Below, one piece after another: positions 31,601-42,974 of a stretch of 64,000 nucleotides of DNA. The stretch is from Protopterus annectens. Lineage: Eukaryota; Chordata; Ceratodontiformes; Protopteridae. Positions within the stretch are counted from its first letter, which is position 1. Every line of letters begins with the position of its first letter. The stretch lies in NCBI RefSeq assembly GCF_019279795.1, contig NC_056745.1, forward strand, positions 508,587,716-508,651,715, written 5' to 3'. The position numbers and the translations under genes were made by a program. The notes under the pieces were generated by a model that saw only the letters and a program-made list of their open reading frames with translations, did not search any database and had not been told where the DNA came from.

Positions 31601-31680
31601 TTCATATGTTCACTTCTTTCCAAATGTGTCTCCTGTAGCATAGCAATTTGCACTCTACATTTTTTAATGCAGTTCAATCT
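28661..31680 (-). pseudogene. LINE-1 ORF2 remnant, copy A
   Basis: Endonuclease start: LNCIKKCRVQIAMLQETHLE (31690-31625), then GFSGWLFSGIPG, GYWQGKRISLACIYIPP (about 31455-31400) and GGDWNLICSSEDVSGG (about 31330-31280). RT: DAEKAF near 29810, a QGRGCALSLLLFALYLEVFE-like motif near 29630, and LALFAE-stop-IILYL near 29520, where the catalytic FADD box is destroyed. The C-terminal region includes GSLLLPDLKGYFRDTQL near 29000. Many stops and frame changes are present. This would be the nicking and copying enzyme of L1, now dead. Confidence 0.86.
29976..30207 (-). mobile_element. tRNA-derived SINE with 15-bp target duplication
   Basis: Minus strand: A-box-like GGTGCTACGGTAGCG and B-box-like CTGTTCGATTCTC, then GAACGTCTTCTGTGTGGAGA, resembling the widespread vertebrate SINE family with a TCTGTGTGGAGTTTGCATG core. 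The far end, read on the plus strand, is CTTTCGGCTTTTCCTGG then GGGGTCACCGCAGCGGAA. It is flanked by TCTTTAAGCCATTAT at 29961-29975 and 30208-30222, a perfect 15-bp TSD in L1 ORF2. Confidence 0.88.
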
Positions 31681-31842
31681 GGCATAATAGTTAAGGTCTT
31701 CATCTCCCATGCACAAGGTACAAGGTTCAATCCTGACCTCCGGCCAATGCCTGTTTAGAGTTTACATGTTCTTCCTGTGTCTCTGTGATATTACTCCCAC
31801 TTCTGAAAAACATGCCATTTCCATTTAAAAAAAAAAAAAAAT
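31679..31842 (+). mobile_element. tRNA-derived SINE, plus strand
   Basis: A-box-like TGGCATAATAGTTAAGG at 31680, B-box-like AGGTTCAATCCTGACC near 31722, then GCCTGTTTAGAGTTTACATG and TTCTTCCTGTGTCTCTGTG as in the conserved central part of vertebrate tRNA-SINEs. It ends in an A15-type run near 31826-31841. It lies directly at the 5' break of L1 copy A. Confidence 0.75.
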
Positions 31843-32122
31843 CACCAATGAAAGGACCTGTGTGCAGCAGCACTGACTCTACATAGTGCTTTTATAGTAT
31901 TTGTGCTTCCTCTTCCTACTCTATTACTTCATATTGCTTTTCCTCTAAAGTGTTAAATTGCATCTTTTCTACTGCATTTATTACTGCTTGTTTTTAGCCT
32001 GTTTAAATTGTTAATTAAACATTAAAGTGTTATTCTAAGCCTCTTAGTGTTGGTTTAAGCACTTAGGCTTTAGGCCTACCCCTTACCTCACTCTGGCCTC
32101 TCTCCCTCAGATTCTGATAAAT

Positions 32123-32299
32123 ATGGATGGACAATTTCCTATGGTTTTTCCTGCCAGCCTGGTTGATATGGGCATCCCAAGACAGTGTAGTAACTGCCTC
32201 ATGTACACAGACAACCATTTACTGCTACCACCTAGGAACACAATTTGTGAGAGATGCAATTACATTAAGAACCTAGAGTGTATGCTCTCTCCCTCATAA
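32123..32299 (+). pseudogene. CR1 ORF1 N-terminal zinc-ribbon-like piece
   Basis: 58 codons from the ATG at 32123 to TAA at 32297-32299. The product has two Cys pairs, CSNC and CERC, separated by about 18 residues. Such a Cys-rich start precedes the esterase in CR1 ORF1. It is followed, after a stop and frame changes, by the esterase at 32385. Zinc binding is inferred from the Cys pattern only. Confidence 0.6.
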
Positions 32300-32384
32300 G
32301 CCAGTATATCTGGCACTGAGAAGGTTATCAACATAATCACTACACCTCAAACATCACCCACAACTACACAACACAGACCCATAT

Positions 32385-33030
32385 ATGCTGATTTTCTCAA
32401 CAAAAACAAACCCAACAAAGGAGACCGCAGAGGCAAAAACTCACACAAACTCCACAACCCTCCACACCACACCACATACCAAGCATAGTCCACACACCTG
32501 TGTCTCTCAGCCACTAAGACCTAACCATAAACCCAACATATTAGTCATAGGAGACTCTATTGTGAGACACACAGATGTCCTTCTCACCAAGGTGGATAAG
32601 GAGAAAGTAACGGTTAGTTGCTTGTCAGGTGCCAGAATCCACCATATCACACATGCACTTAAGTCTTTCAACAAAAGGTACTGTTATGACTCTGTCATAG
32701 TCCATGTTGGCATGAACGACTTGAGACATACCTCCCTAAACTATATGAAGAGAGACATGATTGAGCTCACTAAATATGTCCCAGGCAGGTATGTCCCTAG
32801 CCTTAAGCAGAATTCTACCGTCACCCAGAATGATGCCTCTGTACAAAAAGAAAATGATTGACTTTAACAATTGGCTTAGTTTATGGTGTCATTCCAGGGG
32901 GATCCAGTACCTGGCAGCCTGGGAAGATATGATCAACAGACCATGATGCTTTGCTAGAGATGGCCTGCATCTGTCTCACTTGGGCTTCTGGCAAAGGCCT
33001 TTTCCTCTCCCATAGTGCCTTTTTAGGAAA
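32385..33030 (+). pseudogene. CR1 ORF1 esterase domain (SGNH-hydrolase-like)
   Basis: 32385-32861 reads NILVIGDSIVRHTDVLL (the GDS nucleophile block) and VIVHVGMNDLRHTSLN (the G-x-N-D block). A third block, DGLHLSHLGF, giving the Asp-His pair, is in another frame near 32965-32995. These are the catalytic blocks of the esterase found in CR1 ORF1, whose role is thought to be in RNP or membrane association rather than metabolism. A frameshift separates the second and third blocks. Confidence 0.85.
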
Positions 33031-33087
33031 GGTCATGAGATCGATACTACCAACATAAAAATTTCAACAAAATGCAAAGTAAAGGTA

Positions 33088-35880
33088 ATGCCGCTAAACA
33101 TTAGGAGTCTGAACATGAAAGTGCACTCATTGCAAGCATTCTTAACCCTGGAAGATGCTGACATTTGTGCAGTCACAGAAACTTGGTTCAAAGCTGTGGA
33201 GAGCACCCCTGCCTTACCTGGTTACTCATCCTATCATACATTCAGACCCCAAACTGTGGGCAGCAAAGCCAAAGGAACTGGAACTTCGATATATATTAAA
33301 GACACAAACAACCATAGGCTGGTCAAACAGTATGATGCACAGGAGACACTCCAGGTGCAGTTAACTGTTGACAAGACCCCTATTCAAATCATAGCTAGCT
33401 ACAGGCCCCCAAATTTGACTCAAGATGCCGACTCCACCTATGTATCAAATATATCAAGATTCAATCCTTTACCCTCATCCTGGGCAATTTTAACTACTCA
33501 ACCATAGACTGGAAAAACAACTTATGCCAGAACACAAATGCCCAGAGATTCCACAATTTTATCAATGCAAATGCCTTGGAATAGCTAGTCAATACCCCCA
33601 CAAGAGGTGATAATATCCTGGACTTGGTATTAGCCAACATGAGTAACAACTGCAGCACCCCTACAGTATCATCCTCCTTGGTAATATCCAACCATAAAGC
33701 GGTCACTTTCGAAGTCACCATCTCCCCTGACCCCCATCTAGCTAGGGTCAAACAAAAAAACTTCTCCAAAGTTGATTACAACCTCCTGAGGGATGGTATA
33801 AACAGCTTCATAGCCCCCCTCCCCCACTGTAGGAACTGGCACCAATGCCCACATCTACACCAAAGTACTATACAAGCATTTATATAGGTGCATGGAATCA
33901 GGAATACCCGACAGGACAAACCTCCACAAGTAAGAGTAAAGTTGTCTGGTGGACATCTGCAATAAATAAACTATATAACAAAAGGAAAAAATTGTTGTCT
34001 AGGACCAAGAAGGAGCAGATTCCCAATTGGAAGCAATCTCTCCTTAGCCTGAATAAGCAAATAAGAGCACTCGTGAAATCCTGTAAAGCCAACTTCGAGA
34101 CCAAACTGACCATATCTACTAGAGACAATCATAAGGCCTTCTTCACATATGTCTGCAATCTCAAAGGAAGCACCCAGATCTGTTCAGAACTGGTGGTCCA
34201 GGACACCTCATACAGAAATGCTGTAGATATAGCCAACCTACTGGTTGACAGATACAGCAAAAACGTCACCCCTTTGTCCCCCCCATTAGCAAATAAGAAC
34301 ATTCCCAGTACCTGCCCCCCTCCCTTATCTCTAGGTAAACAGGTCATCACTGGCCTCTTAAAGACAAAAAAATACAGTCTCCACGGGACCCGATAACATC
34401 CCAGGTTGCATCCTACATGAAATCAGGCATGAACCTGCAGCACCATTAGGCAACCTATTCAACCAAAGCCTGAGTACCAGCTTTGTCTCAGCTGAGTGGA
34501 GGACAGCCACTGTCATCCCTTTACACAAAGGTGGAGCGTCCACCGAGCCAGGAAATTATAGACCCATCAGCCTAACTAGCCTGATCTGCAAGGCCATGGA
34601 AGAGATTATCATGGACCTCATTAACAGGGACATTGGCAACCTCCAAACACTCAACCCCACACAGTTTGGCTTTGTCAAGGGGAGGTCATGTCTGTTAAAT
34701 CTGGTCAACTTCTTTGAGACAGTCACCAAAGCCATGGACAAGGGGAAGACAGTGCATACAGCTTACCCTGACCTAACCAAAGCCTTCGACACTATTTCCC
34801 ACTTGAGCATAATAGATAAACTCTCTAAACTATGCATCAATGCATATGTTACTAGATGGGTAGCAAACTGGCTCACTGATAGAACCCACCTAATCAAAAT
34901 AGGGGAAGCCACCTCAAGCAGTAGACCCATAATGAGTGGCGTACACCAGGGATCGGTCTTGGGGCCTCTGTTATTCGGGATATACTTCTTTGAGGTGTAG
35001 GCCAAAACCAGTGGGCTATGGCTGACCAGGTTTGCAGATGACTGCAAGCTATGCGTGGTCATCAATTCCCTAACTGATGTGGATGTCCTCCAAGAGGGTC
35101 TCACCCAAACAAATGATTGGTGCCCGAAACATGGCCTCAAGCTGAATGCCAAAAAAATGCGTCATTATCCCTTTTGGGGAGAGTGATGTCCCCACATATT
35201 ATCACATTAATAATAATGTCCTAAGCACACAATCAGTCATGAGGAATTTGGGTACCCAAGTTGATAGCAACCTGACTTTTGACCATGTTGCTTCCATTGT
35301 ACAGAAAGCTGTCTACATGGCCCACCTCATAAGTAAAATTATCTCATCCAAAGACAAGGAGGTCATAACATCCCTGTATTCTTCCCTTATAAGGCCAATT
35401 ATTGAGTACAACACCCCCTTTGGCATGTACCTCACAAAGCACATGCAGCAGCTGGAGAGACCACACAGGTTTCCTCACCAGGAGAATCCAGAGCCTCAAA
35501 CATCTACCCTACACAGATAGGCTAAAAGCCCTGTCCCTCTACTCAGTTTCATACAGACTCCTCAGAGGTGACCTCTGCCTGGCATACAAAGCAATCTCAG
35601 ACCCCGCCTTGATGAAATTGCTGTATATCCACAACTCAAGCACCACTCGAGTAACGCACATGTGCGACCTCAACCTGGTCTGTGACATCAATAGGATTTT
35701 TCAGAGGGACAGATTTGTGTCTCAGAGACTTCCCCATCTGTGGAATAGACTCCCTCTCCAAGTCAAGCAGAGTATCTCATTATCCCTTTTCAAGTGCAGC
35801 CTGGATAACTGGATGGGAAACAGAAAATACACCCCTGGGATTCTTCCTGTGTCCCTGCTGGACAGGGGCTTTGGGTGCTG
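33088..35880 (+). pseudogene. CR1 ORF2 endonuclease and reverse transcriptase, copy A
   Basis: Endonuclease: LNIRSLNMKVHSLQ (33093), ICAVTETWFK (33165), IIASYRPPNLT (33390), then, after a frameshift near 33490, TPTRGDNILDLVLAN (33595) and SNHKAVTFEV. Linker with WWTSAINKLYNKRKK (33945). RT: TATVIPLHKGGASTEPGNYR (34505), QFGFVKGRSCLLNLVNFFE (34660), DLTKAFDTISH (34770), GVHQGSVLGPLLFGIYFFE (34940) and FADDCKL (35033). C-terminus WMGNRKYTPGI and VSLLDRGFG (35815-35875). The RT catalytic Asp pair is kept, but several frameshifts and a stop after YFFEV (about 34999) break the protein. Confidence 0.88.
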
Positions 35881-36937
35881 ACTTGTCTAAACATGGGCTA
35901 AACTCTTGGCGAAGCTTATAAAGGCCTCAGGGTCAATAGCCTAGTAACCTCCTATGGTCCTATGATCCTGTAAGGAAATACTTGTACAGACCAACCACTT
36001 TGAGCATCTACTGTGGTGTGCAGTATCCTCAAGATAGAGGACAATGATAACAGACTGCGTGCTGTGGCAGGGCTAGTCATTCGATGGTGTAAAATATGGC
36101 TCTGGGTGAGTTGGTCATGTTGACTAATGTCACCAAATGCATGTGTATTTGTCAGTGATAAGTGCATTGAGAACCTGGCCTACTCTTACCTGTGCCTGGG
36201 ACCCATTCTAATGGTGGGAGCAGTGTATGTGCCCCTATAGGTTAGCATGTGTGCCTGCTATAAAGCCCAGCAACCCTGGGTCAATAAGCTACTATCCAGC
36301 TGGTGTCTAGTTGCACAGCCTGGGTTACCTAGGATAGGTCTGTTGTGCAAAAGCTGAACATAAATCAATCAACCTGACAAACATGAACTGAGAACTGCTA
36401 TACTTAATGTAGGTTCACTGACAGGATGCAGCTTGGAAGTGGATGACATGATGATATGGAGGAGGCTGGACATCATATGTATCCAAGAAACAAGATGGAA
36501 GGCAGTACAATGAAGCCACTTGGCTTGGGATCCAGAGACTACTACTCAGGAGGAGGACAGGCTAGAAATGGTGGTAATTGTGGTGAGAGAAGCTTCAGGC
36601 GACAGGAGGATATCATCAGAATTAGTGATAGACTCATAGCGATCAGACTCCATTGTAATGATAGGGGAGTATGTGATAGTTAGGAAAAGAGTGCATTCAG
36701 GCAGCAGTTGTAGGACCTACTAGATAAAGCAGAAGAACATGAATTGGTATTGATAATGGGTGACTTGAATGCACATATCAAGACAGACAGAACAGGATAT
36801 GAGGACTGCCTGGGTCCCACATCGGTGGGGCAACAGGAATAAAGAAAGGAGGCAATTCTAGACTTCTATCTGACAAATCATGATGGTAGTCAACACATGG
36901 TTCAGAAAGAAAGACTGTCACAAGATCACATACAAGA
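34791..36937 (+). repeat. 2.15-kb direct duplication, left copy
   Basis: Starts ACTATTTCCCACTTGAGC and ends CACATACAAGA. The same sequence is at 37272-39429. It covers the CR1 RT 3' half, CR1 tail, and the RTE 5' UTR and start. By eye the two copies differ by about one percent substitutions plus several 1-3 bp indels, with more indels in the RTE part of this copy. Confidence 0.95.
35966..36937 (+). pseudogene. RTE 5' part (left duplicate)
   Basis: 5' UTR-like sequence from about 35966, then the RTE endonuclease start from about 36385: LRTAILNVGSLTGC, RLDIICIQET, then broken by small indels (for example GGAAGGCAG against GGAAAGGCAG in the right copy). The MGDLNAHIKTDRTGYEDCLG region is at about 36757. 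It is cut at 36937 by the PLE-like end. Confidence 0.8.
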
Positions 36938-37271
36938 AAACATCATTTGGTTGTGTTTAATAATAAAAATAAAAATAATAAAATTTAATTAATTGATTAA
37001 GTCCAACATTACAATTAAGGAAGCAGGGGAATAGGCAAATGTATATAAAGGAAGTGCTTTTCCACTTATAGTTGTCTTGATAAAGCCTGGGAGAGCCCGG
37101 GCGAAAGCGCTTGACAATATTTCTTGTTCTCGTTTTTGAAGAGCTGTTTTTATCTGTGGATATAAAGTGGAATAAAGGAGTCTTTTGAAATACATTATCT
37201 GTTTCCAGGTCCTTGTGATTACTCTGGTCGTGAGCTGTGGTTTACTGGTTTATCGTGCTTTCTACTGACTT
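36938..37271 (+). mobile_element. 334-bp Penelope-like terminal fragment
   Basis: Sits exactly between the two copies of the 2.15-kb repeat. It has an AT-rich start, CTTGATAAAGCC then GGGCGAAAGCGCTTG (about 37076-37112), AATAAAGGAG near 37173, CTGTTTCCAGGTCC near 37200, and ends in a TTTACTGGTTTATCG block. The CTGA-box, GAAA-GCG and AATAAAGG order is that of the PLE terminal regions elsewhere in the window (27.5-27.6 and 27.9 kb on the minus strand). It has no coding part. Confidence 0.7.
37070..37125 (+). ncRNA. Possible degenerate hammerhead core
   Basis: CTTGATAA is followed by GCCTGGG, a loop, then CCCGGGC, which can pair as a seven-base stem II, and then GAAAGCG. This is the hammerhead layout, but the first box differs from CUGANGA and the expected cleavage triplet reads GAC, so it is probably decayed. 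Confidence 0.35.
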
Positions 37272-39429
37272 ACTATTTCCCACTTGAGCATAATAGATAA
37301 ACTCTCTAAACTATGCATCAATGCATATGTTACTAGATGGGTAGCAAACTGGCTCACTGATAGAACCCACCTAATCAAAATAGGGGAAGCCACCTCAAGC
37401 AGTAGACCCATAACGAGTGGCGTACACCAGGGATCGGTCTTGGGGCCTCTGTTATTCGGGATATACTTCTTTGAGGTGTAGGCCAAAACCAGTGGGCTAT
37501 GGCTGACCAGGTTTGCAGATGACTGCAAGCTATGCGTGGTCATCAATTCCCTAACTGATGTGGATGTCCTCCAAGAGGGTCTCACCCAAACAAATGATTG
37601 GTGCCCGAAACATGGCCTCAAGCTGAATGCCAAAAAAATGCGTCATTATCCCTTTTGGGGAGAGTGATGTCCCCACATATTATCACATTAATAATAATGT
37701 CCTAAGCACACAATCAGTCATGAGGGATTTGGGTACCCAAGCTGATAGCAACCTGACTTTTGACCATGTTGCTTCCATTGTACAGAAAGCTGTCTACATG
37801 GCCCACCTCATAAGTAAGGGTATCTCATCCAAAGACAAGGAGGTCATAACATCCCTGTATTCTTCCCTTATAAGGCCAATTATTGAGTACAACACCCCCT
37901 TTGGCATGTACCTCACAAAGCACATGCAGCAGCTGGAGAGACCACACAGGTTTCCTCACCAGGAGAATCCAGAGCCTCAAACATCTACCCTACACAGATA
38001 GGCTAAAAGCCCTGTCCCTCTACTCAGTTTCATACAGACTCCTCAGAGGTGACCTCTGCCTGGCATACAAAGCAATCTCAGACCCCGCCTTGATGAAATT
38101 GCTGTATATCCACAACTCAAGCACCACTCGAGTAACCCACATGTGCGACCTCAACCTGGTCTGTGACATCAATAGGATTTTTCAGAGGGACAGATTTGTG
38201 TCTCAGAGACTCCCCCATCTGTGGAATAGACTCCCTCTCCAAGTCAAGCAGAGTATCTCATTATCCCTTTTCAAGTGCAGCCTGGATAACTGGATGGGAA
38301 ACAGAAAATACACCCCTGGGATTCTACCTGTGTCCCTGCTGGACAGGGGCTTTGGGTGCTGACTTGTCTAAACATGGGCTAAACTCTTGGCGAAGCTTAT
38401 AAAGGCCTCAGGGTCAATAGCCTAGTAACCTCCTATGGTCCTATGATCCTGTAAGGGAAATACTTGTACAGACCAACCACTTTGAGCATCTACTGTGGTG
38501 TGCAGTATCCTCAAGATAGAGGACAATGATAACAGACTGCGTGCTGTGGCAGGGCTAGTCATTCGATGGTGTAAAATATGGCTCTGGGTGAGTTGGTCAT
38601 GTTGACTAATGTCACCAAATGCGCATGTGTATTTGTCAGTGATAAGTGCATTGAGAACCTGGCCTACTCTTACCTGTGCCTGGGACCCATTCTAATGGTG
38701 GGAGCAGTGTATGTGCCCCTATAGGTTAGCATGTGCCTGCTATAAAGCCCAGCAACCCTGGGTCAATAAGCTACTATCCAGCTGGTGTCTAGTTGCACAG
38801 CCTGGGTTACCTAGGATAGGTCTGTTGTGCAAAAGCTGAACATAAATCCAATCAACCTGACAAACATGAACTGAGAACTGCTATACTTAATGTAGGTTCA
38901 CTGACAGGATGCAGCTTGGAAGTGGATGACATGATGATATGGAGGAGGCTGGACATCATATGTATCCAAGAAACAAGATGGAAAGGCAGTACAATGAAGC
39001 CACTTGGCTTGGGATCCAGAGTCTACTACTCAGGAGGAGGACAGGCTAGAAATGGTGTGGTAATTGTGGTGAGAGAGAAGCTTCAGACGACAGGGAGGGA
39101 TATCATCAGAATTAGTGATAGACTCATAGCGATCAGACTCCATTGTAATGATAGGGGAGTATGTGATAGTTAGGAAAAGAGTGCATTCAGGCAGCAGTTG
39201 TAGGACCTACTAGATAAAGCAGAAGAACATGAATTGGTATTGATAATGGGTGACTTGAATGCACATATCAAGACAGACAGAACAGGATATGAGGACTGCC
39301 TGGGTCCACATCGGTGGGGCAACAGGAATAAAGAAAGGGAGGCAATTCTAGACTTCTATCTGACAAATCACTTGATGGTAGTCAACACATGGTTCAGAAA
39401 GAAAGACTGTCACAAGATCACATACAAGA
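37272..39429 (+). repeat. 2.15-kb direct duplication, right copy
   Basis: Matches 34791-36937. After 39429 the RTE sequence continues (GTGGCCAATATGCAACCC), so this copy keeps the original right flank, while the left copy keeps the original left flank. Each flank is therefore consistent with a single ancestral locus that was duplicated around the PLE fragment. Confidence 0.95.
37284..38445 (+). pseudogene. CR1 ORF2 3' half and tail (right duplicate)
   Basis: Duplicate of 34803-35965: GVHQGSVLGPLLFGIYFFE near 37420, FADDCKL near 37514, WMGNRKYTPGI near 38295, tail near 38440. It carries the same stop after FFEV as the left copy, so that lesion predates the duplication. Confidence 0.9.
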
Positions 39430-40032
39430 GTGGCCAATATGCAACCCAAGTAGACTGGGGTAGAATCGATGATTGCAAAGTCATCCCCAGTGAAACAGTG
39501 GACCCACAGCATAAACCACTGCAAGCAGTGGTCAGAGAAGGCTCTAAGATCAACAGACACCAGGCTGAAGACCTGGAAGTTGACTGGAAAGAAAGTACAA
39601 TAGTTCAAGGAATTACTCAGAGGTCTAGCACCCCAAGAAGAGAAGGATATGGGTGGAGTTGAAGAAGAAAGGCAGCACCTCAAAACAGCATGTGTGAGGA
39701 CTACAGTACAGATATGCAGTTAAGCCAGGTAGAAATAAGGTACATAAGGAAAGCTGGTGGTAGAATGCAGAAGTCCAGGAATTCATCAAAGAAGGAAGAA
39801 GTGTAAGAAAAAGTGGGAGACAGAAAAGACTGACCAGGCTAGAAAGAAATTTTTTTTGACTAACAAAGAAGCTAAGAAAGGAGTTGCAATAGCAAAGAAC
39901 AGGGCATCAGAGGCACTCTACCAACTTCTGGAAAGTGACTCCATAGGTGGCACAAAGAAACTATGGTTGCAAGGCAAAGACATGAAAAAAAGAAGATAGA
40001 CACTCTTCATAAGGGATGCCAGCAACAACCTC
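38860..40032 (+). pseudogene. RTE endonuclease and linker
   Basis: Reads LRTAILNVGSLTGC (38873), RLDIICIQETRWKGS (38948), GSRVYYSGGGQARNGVVIV (39010), a stop at 39171, then LIMGDLNAHIKTDRTGYEDC (39238), NKEREAILDFYLTNHLMVVN (39327), KKDCHKITYKSGQYATQVDW (39399) and a basic linker with ARKKFFLTNKEAKKGVAIAK (39838). The GDLNAH block is a catalytic block of the APE nuclease. The last codons before the CR1 insertion read IRDASNNL in another frame. Decayed; it would have nicked DNA for priming. Confidence 0.86.
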
Positions 40033-40034
40033 GA

Positions 40035-40165
40035 CAAGCCATGCTGCTTCATAGAGACGGCTTGCACCTGTCACCCTTAGGCTTTCGAATACTGGCCAAG
40101 GCTCTTGCCACCCCTATAGTGCCTTTTTTAGGCAAGGCTCAAAAGACAAACCCACCACTGTAAAT
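40035..40165 (+). pseudogene. CR1 copy B esterase C-terminal end
   Basis: Reads RDGLHLSPLGFRILAKAL then TPIVPFLGKAQKTN: the D-x-x-H block of the ORF1 esterase and its tail. The GDS and G-x-N-D blocks are missing because of 5' truncation. Stop at 40161-40163. Confidence 0.8.
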
Positions 40166-40189
40166 AGCGCAAGTAACAAAAAACTGAGG

Positions 40190-42974
40190 GTAATGCTACT
40201 CAATGCCAGAAGTCTAAACCTCAAAATGCACGCACTCGAGGCACTCCTCAGTATGGAGAAAATCGATACATGTGCAGTAACAGAAACCTGGTTTAAGACT
40301 CCAGAGAGCACCCCAGCACTACCAGGCTACAACTCATAGCATACATTTCGGCCACAAAACCCGGACCGAAATACAAAAGGCGGGGGAGTATCCATATTCA
40401 TCAAGGATACCCACACCTCCAGGTTAGTGGCACAGCACAATGCTTCAGAGATCATTCACGTGCAACTAACAATGGGCAAAACTGCTATTCAAATTATAGC
40501 TTGCTACAGATCACCCACCATGTCCCAGGACCCCCACTCCACATTCCTGGAAACACTGGGAAACATAAAGGTCCTACCAAACACCCTGATATTGGGTGAT
40601 TTCAATTACCCAAACATTAACTGGGAGAACTACTCAAGTACAAACTCCCTTGCCCAACATTTCCTAGAATTTATAAACTCAAACACCCTGGATCAACTGG
40701 TCAACACCCCCACCAGAGGTGACAATATATTGGACGTGGTCAGCACCAACATGGGAGATCAGTGTCCCACACCAGATGTCAACCCCTCATTGGTTAGATC
40801 TGACCATAAACTAATCACTCTGGATATCCACATTCCGCCACCAACCCCGATCAAAGAAACCACCGTGAAAAACTTTTCAAAAGCAAACTTCACGTTACTT
40901 AAGACCGAGGTGGGAAGTTTCAAAGCTCCCATGCAAAAGGATAATGCTGTCCAAGCTGCAAAATCCTTTACTAATGCACTCTACGGGCACCTACAAGAAT
41001 GCATGGATCGTGCTATCCCAAACAAAACCAAGACTCACTCCTCCAAGAAAAGGAAACCAGTCTGGTGGACCCCTGCCATAAACAAGCTATACAATAGAAG
41101 GAGAAAACAGTAAAATCCCAAGAAGTGAAGACATCCCTGATCAGTATCAGCAAGAAACTACGTTCCCTCATAAAATCGTCCAAGGCTATCTTCGAAAGAA
41201 AAATTGCCATGGACTCCAAAGATAACCACAAGGCATTCTTTAGCTATGTCAAGAATCTAAGTGGCAATTCTCTGATCTGCTCAGAGTTAGTGCAGAATGG
41301 CACAAAATACACTGAACCGACTGATATAGCCAACATCCTGGCAGACAGGCTCAGTGCAAACGTCACCCCACTCTCACCCCCAAAAGGGCCCATAACTATA
41401 CCAGATGAATGTAGTGCCCCTGAAATCACAGACACTCAGGTTAAAACAGCCCTCTTCAAAGCCAAAAACACAGCATCAATGGGACCAGACGGTGTCCCAG
41501 GCTGTGTCCTACACAAGCTCAAAGATGAACTAACCCCTCACCTAAACACTTAAACTCAGCCTCTCCACAGGCTATGTGCCCACAGAGTGGTGCACAGCAA
41601 CTGTTATTCCGCTCCATAAAGGTGGAGCCACAACAGACCCTGGGAACTATTGCCCTATAAGCCTGACTAGCTTGGTCTGCAAAGCTATGGAGCACATCAT
41701 CATGAATCTCATTAACAGAGACATTGGGAACCTCCAAACACTGGACCCTCCCCAGTTCGGCTTTGTTAAGGGCAGATCATGCCTCCTAAATCTGGTGGAC
41801 TTCTTTGAGACAGTTACCAAGGCTATAGATGAGGAAAAGGTGGTCCACACACAGCCTACCTAGACCTCACAAAGGCCTTCGACACCATTCCCCACTCGGG
41901 TATTATAGACAAGCTCACCAGCCTGAACATTAACCCCTATATCACAAAACGGGTTGCCAACTGGCTCACGGACAGAACCCACATGGTAAGAGTTGTGGGA
42001 GCTAGATCTGACTCTAAACCGGTTACAAGTGGTGTTCCCCAGGGCTCAGTCCTAGGACCCCTCCTGTTCGGCATATACTTCTCAGAGGTACAGGCAAGCA
42101 CAGGAGGACTATGGCTGACCAAGTTTGCAGACGACTGCAAACTAGGGGCTATAATTGATTCTCCAGTTGACACAGGCATCCTCCAAAAGGGTCTCACTGA
42201 GACAGATACCTGGTGTCAAAACCATGGCCTCAAGCTAAATGCCAAAAAGGGCATAGTCATCCCTTTGGAAAAAACAAAGTACCCACAAACTATCACATAG
42301 GTGGTAGCCCCCTAAATACGGAAGATGTAATAAGGGATCTGGGGACCCAAGTAGATAGTAACCTCTCCTTTGATAATCACATTGCCAAAGTGGTTAGAAA
42401 ATACTTCTATGTGGCCAACCTAATCACAAAAGGGTTTGCATCCAGATTGAAAGAGGTCATTGGGCCCCTCTATGCATCACTCATCAGACCTATCATAGAG
42501 TACAATGCCCCATTTGGGATGTACCTTACAAGACAAATGCAACAACTGGAAAGACCACAGAAGTACCTCACCAAGAGGGTCACTGGCCTCAAGCAGATGC
42601 CCTATGCAGCTCGACTGAAGAAACTCCAGCTGTACTTGGTTGCATACCACCTACTCAGAGGTGATCTCTGACTGACATACAAGGCCATGTCCAACCCAGA
42701 ATTGATGGACATGCTCCACTTAAAGAAAAATTTATCTCCTCAAGCCACATGCTCCAGGGATCTAAACCTCACCACAACAATAAATAGGATGCACTGGAGG
42801 GATAGATTTCTGTCACAGAGACTTCCCATGCTCTGGAACAAGATTCCAATCTACATTAGGCAGAGCTCCTCACTAACACTCTACAAAAGAAACCTTGATG
42901 AGTGGATGGGAAACAGAAAGTTTACCCCAGGGATCACTTCAATGGCTCTGCTGGACAGAGGTACAGGGAACTAA
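40190..42974 (+). pseudogene. CR1 copy B ORF2 endonuclease and reverse transcriptase
   Basis: Endonuclease from VMLLNARSLNLKMHALEALL (about 40190), CAVTETWFKT (40273), then 40427-41113: IIACYRSPTMSQD, LILGDFNYPNINWENYSS, TPTRGDNILDVVSTN and SDHKLITLDI. Linker WWTPAINKLYNRRRK (41064). 41125-41553: FERKIAMDSKDNHKAFFSYV and KAKNTASMGPDGVPG. RT: TATVIPLHKGGATTDPGNYC (41595), QFGFVKGRSCLLNLVDFFE (41752), DLTKAFDTIPH (41868), TSGVPQGSVLGPLLFGIYF (42025) and KFADDCKL (42121). C-terminus WMGNRKFTPGI and ALLDRGTGN up to 42974. Only a handful of frameshifts and stops: better preserved than copy A, so younger. Confidence 0.9.

Larger units (their letters stand above)
26906..31679 (-). mobile_element. 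LINE-1 copy A (ORF2 and 3' UTR), minus strand
   Basis: The 3' end is near 26906 (a T run in the plus strand); the 3' UTR at 26915-27210 matches 54665-54975. ORF2 runs from the endonuclease near 31680 down to about 28661. It is interrupted by a PLE fragment at 27211-28660, which has replaced about 0.7 kb of L1, and by a SINE at 29976-30207. The 5' side is cut at the SINE near 31679. ORF1 is absent. Confidence 0.85.
31850..35965 (+). mobile_element. CR1 LINE, copy A
   Basis: Long CR1-type LINE: 5' UTR-like sequence (31850-32122), a small Cys motif and esterase ORF1, then endonuclease and RT of ORF2, ending with AATAGCCTAGTAACC and a tail with CCTATGGTCCTATGATCCTG near 35960. All frames are interrupted. 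The RT 3' half is part of the 2.15-kb duplication. Confidence 0.88.

Noticed and set aside
34791-39429. Two independent insertions of CR1 next to RTE
   Set aside because: The match crosses from CR1 through its tail into RTE at the same junction and shares the same stop, so it is one duplicated segment.
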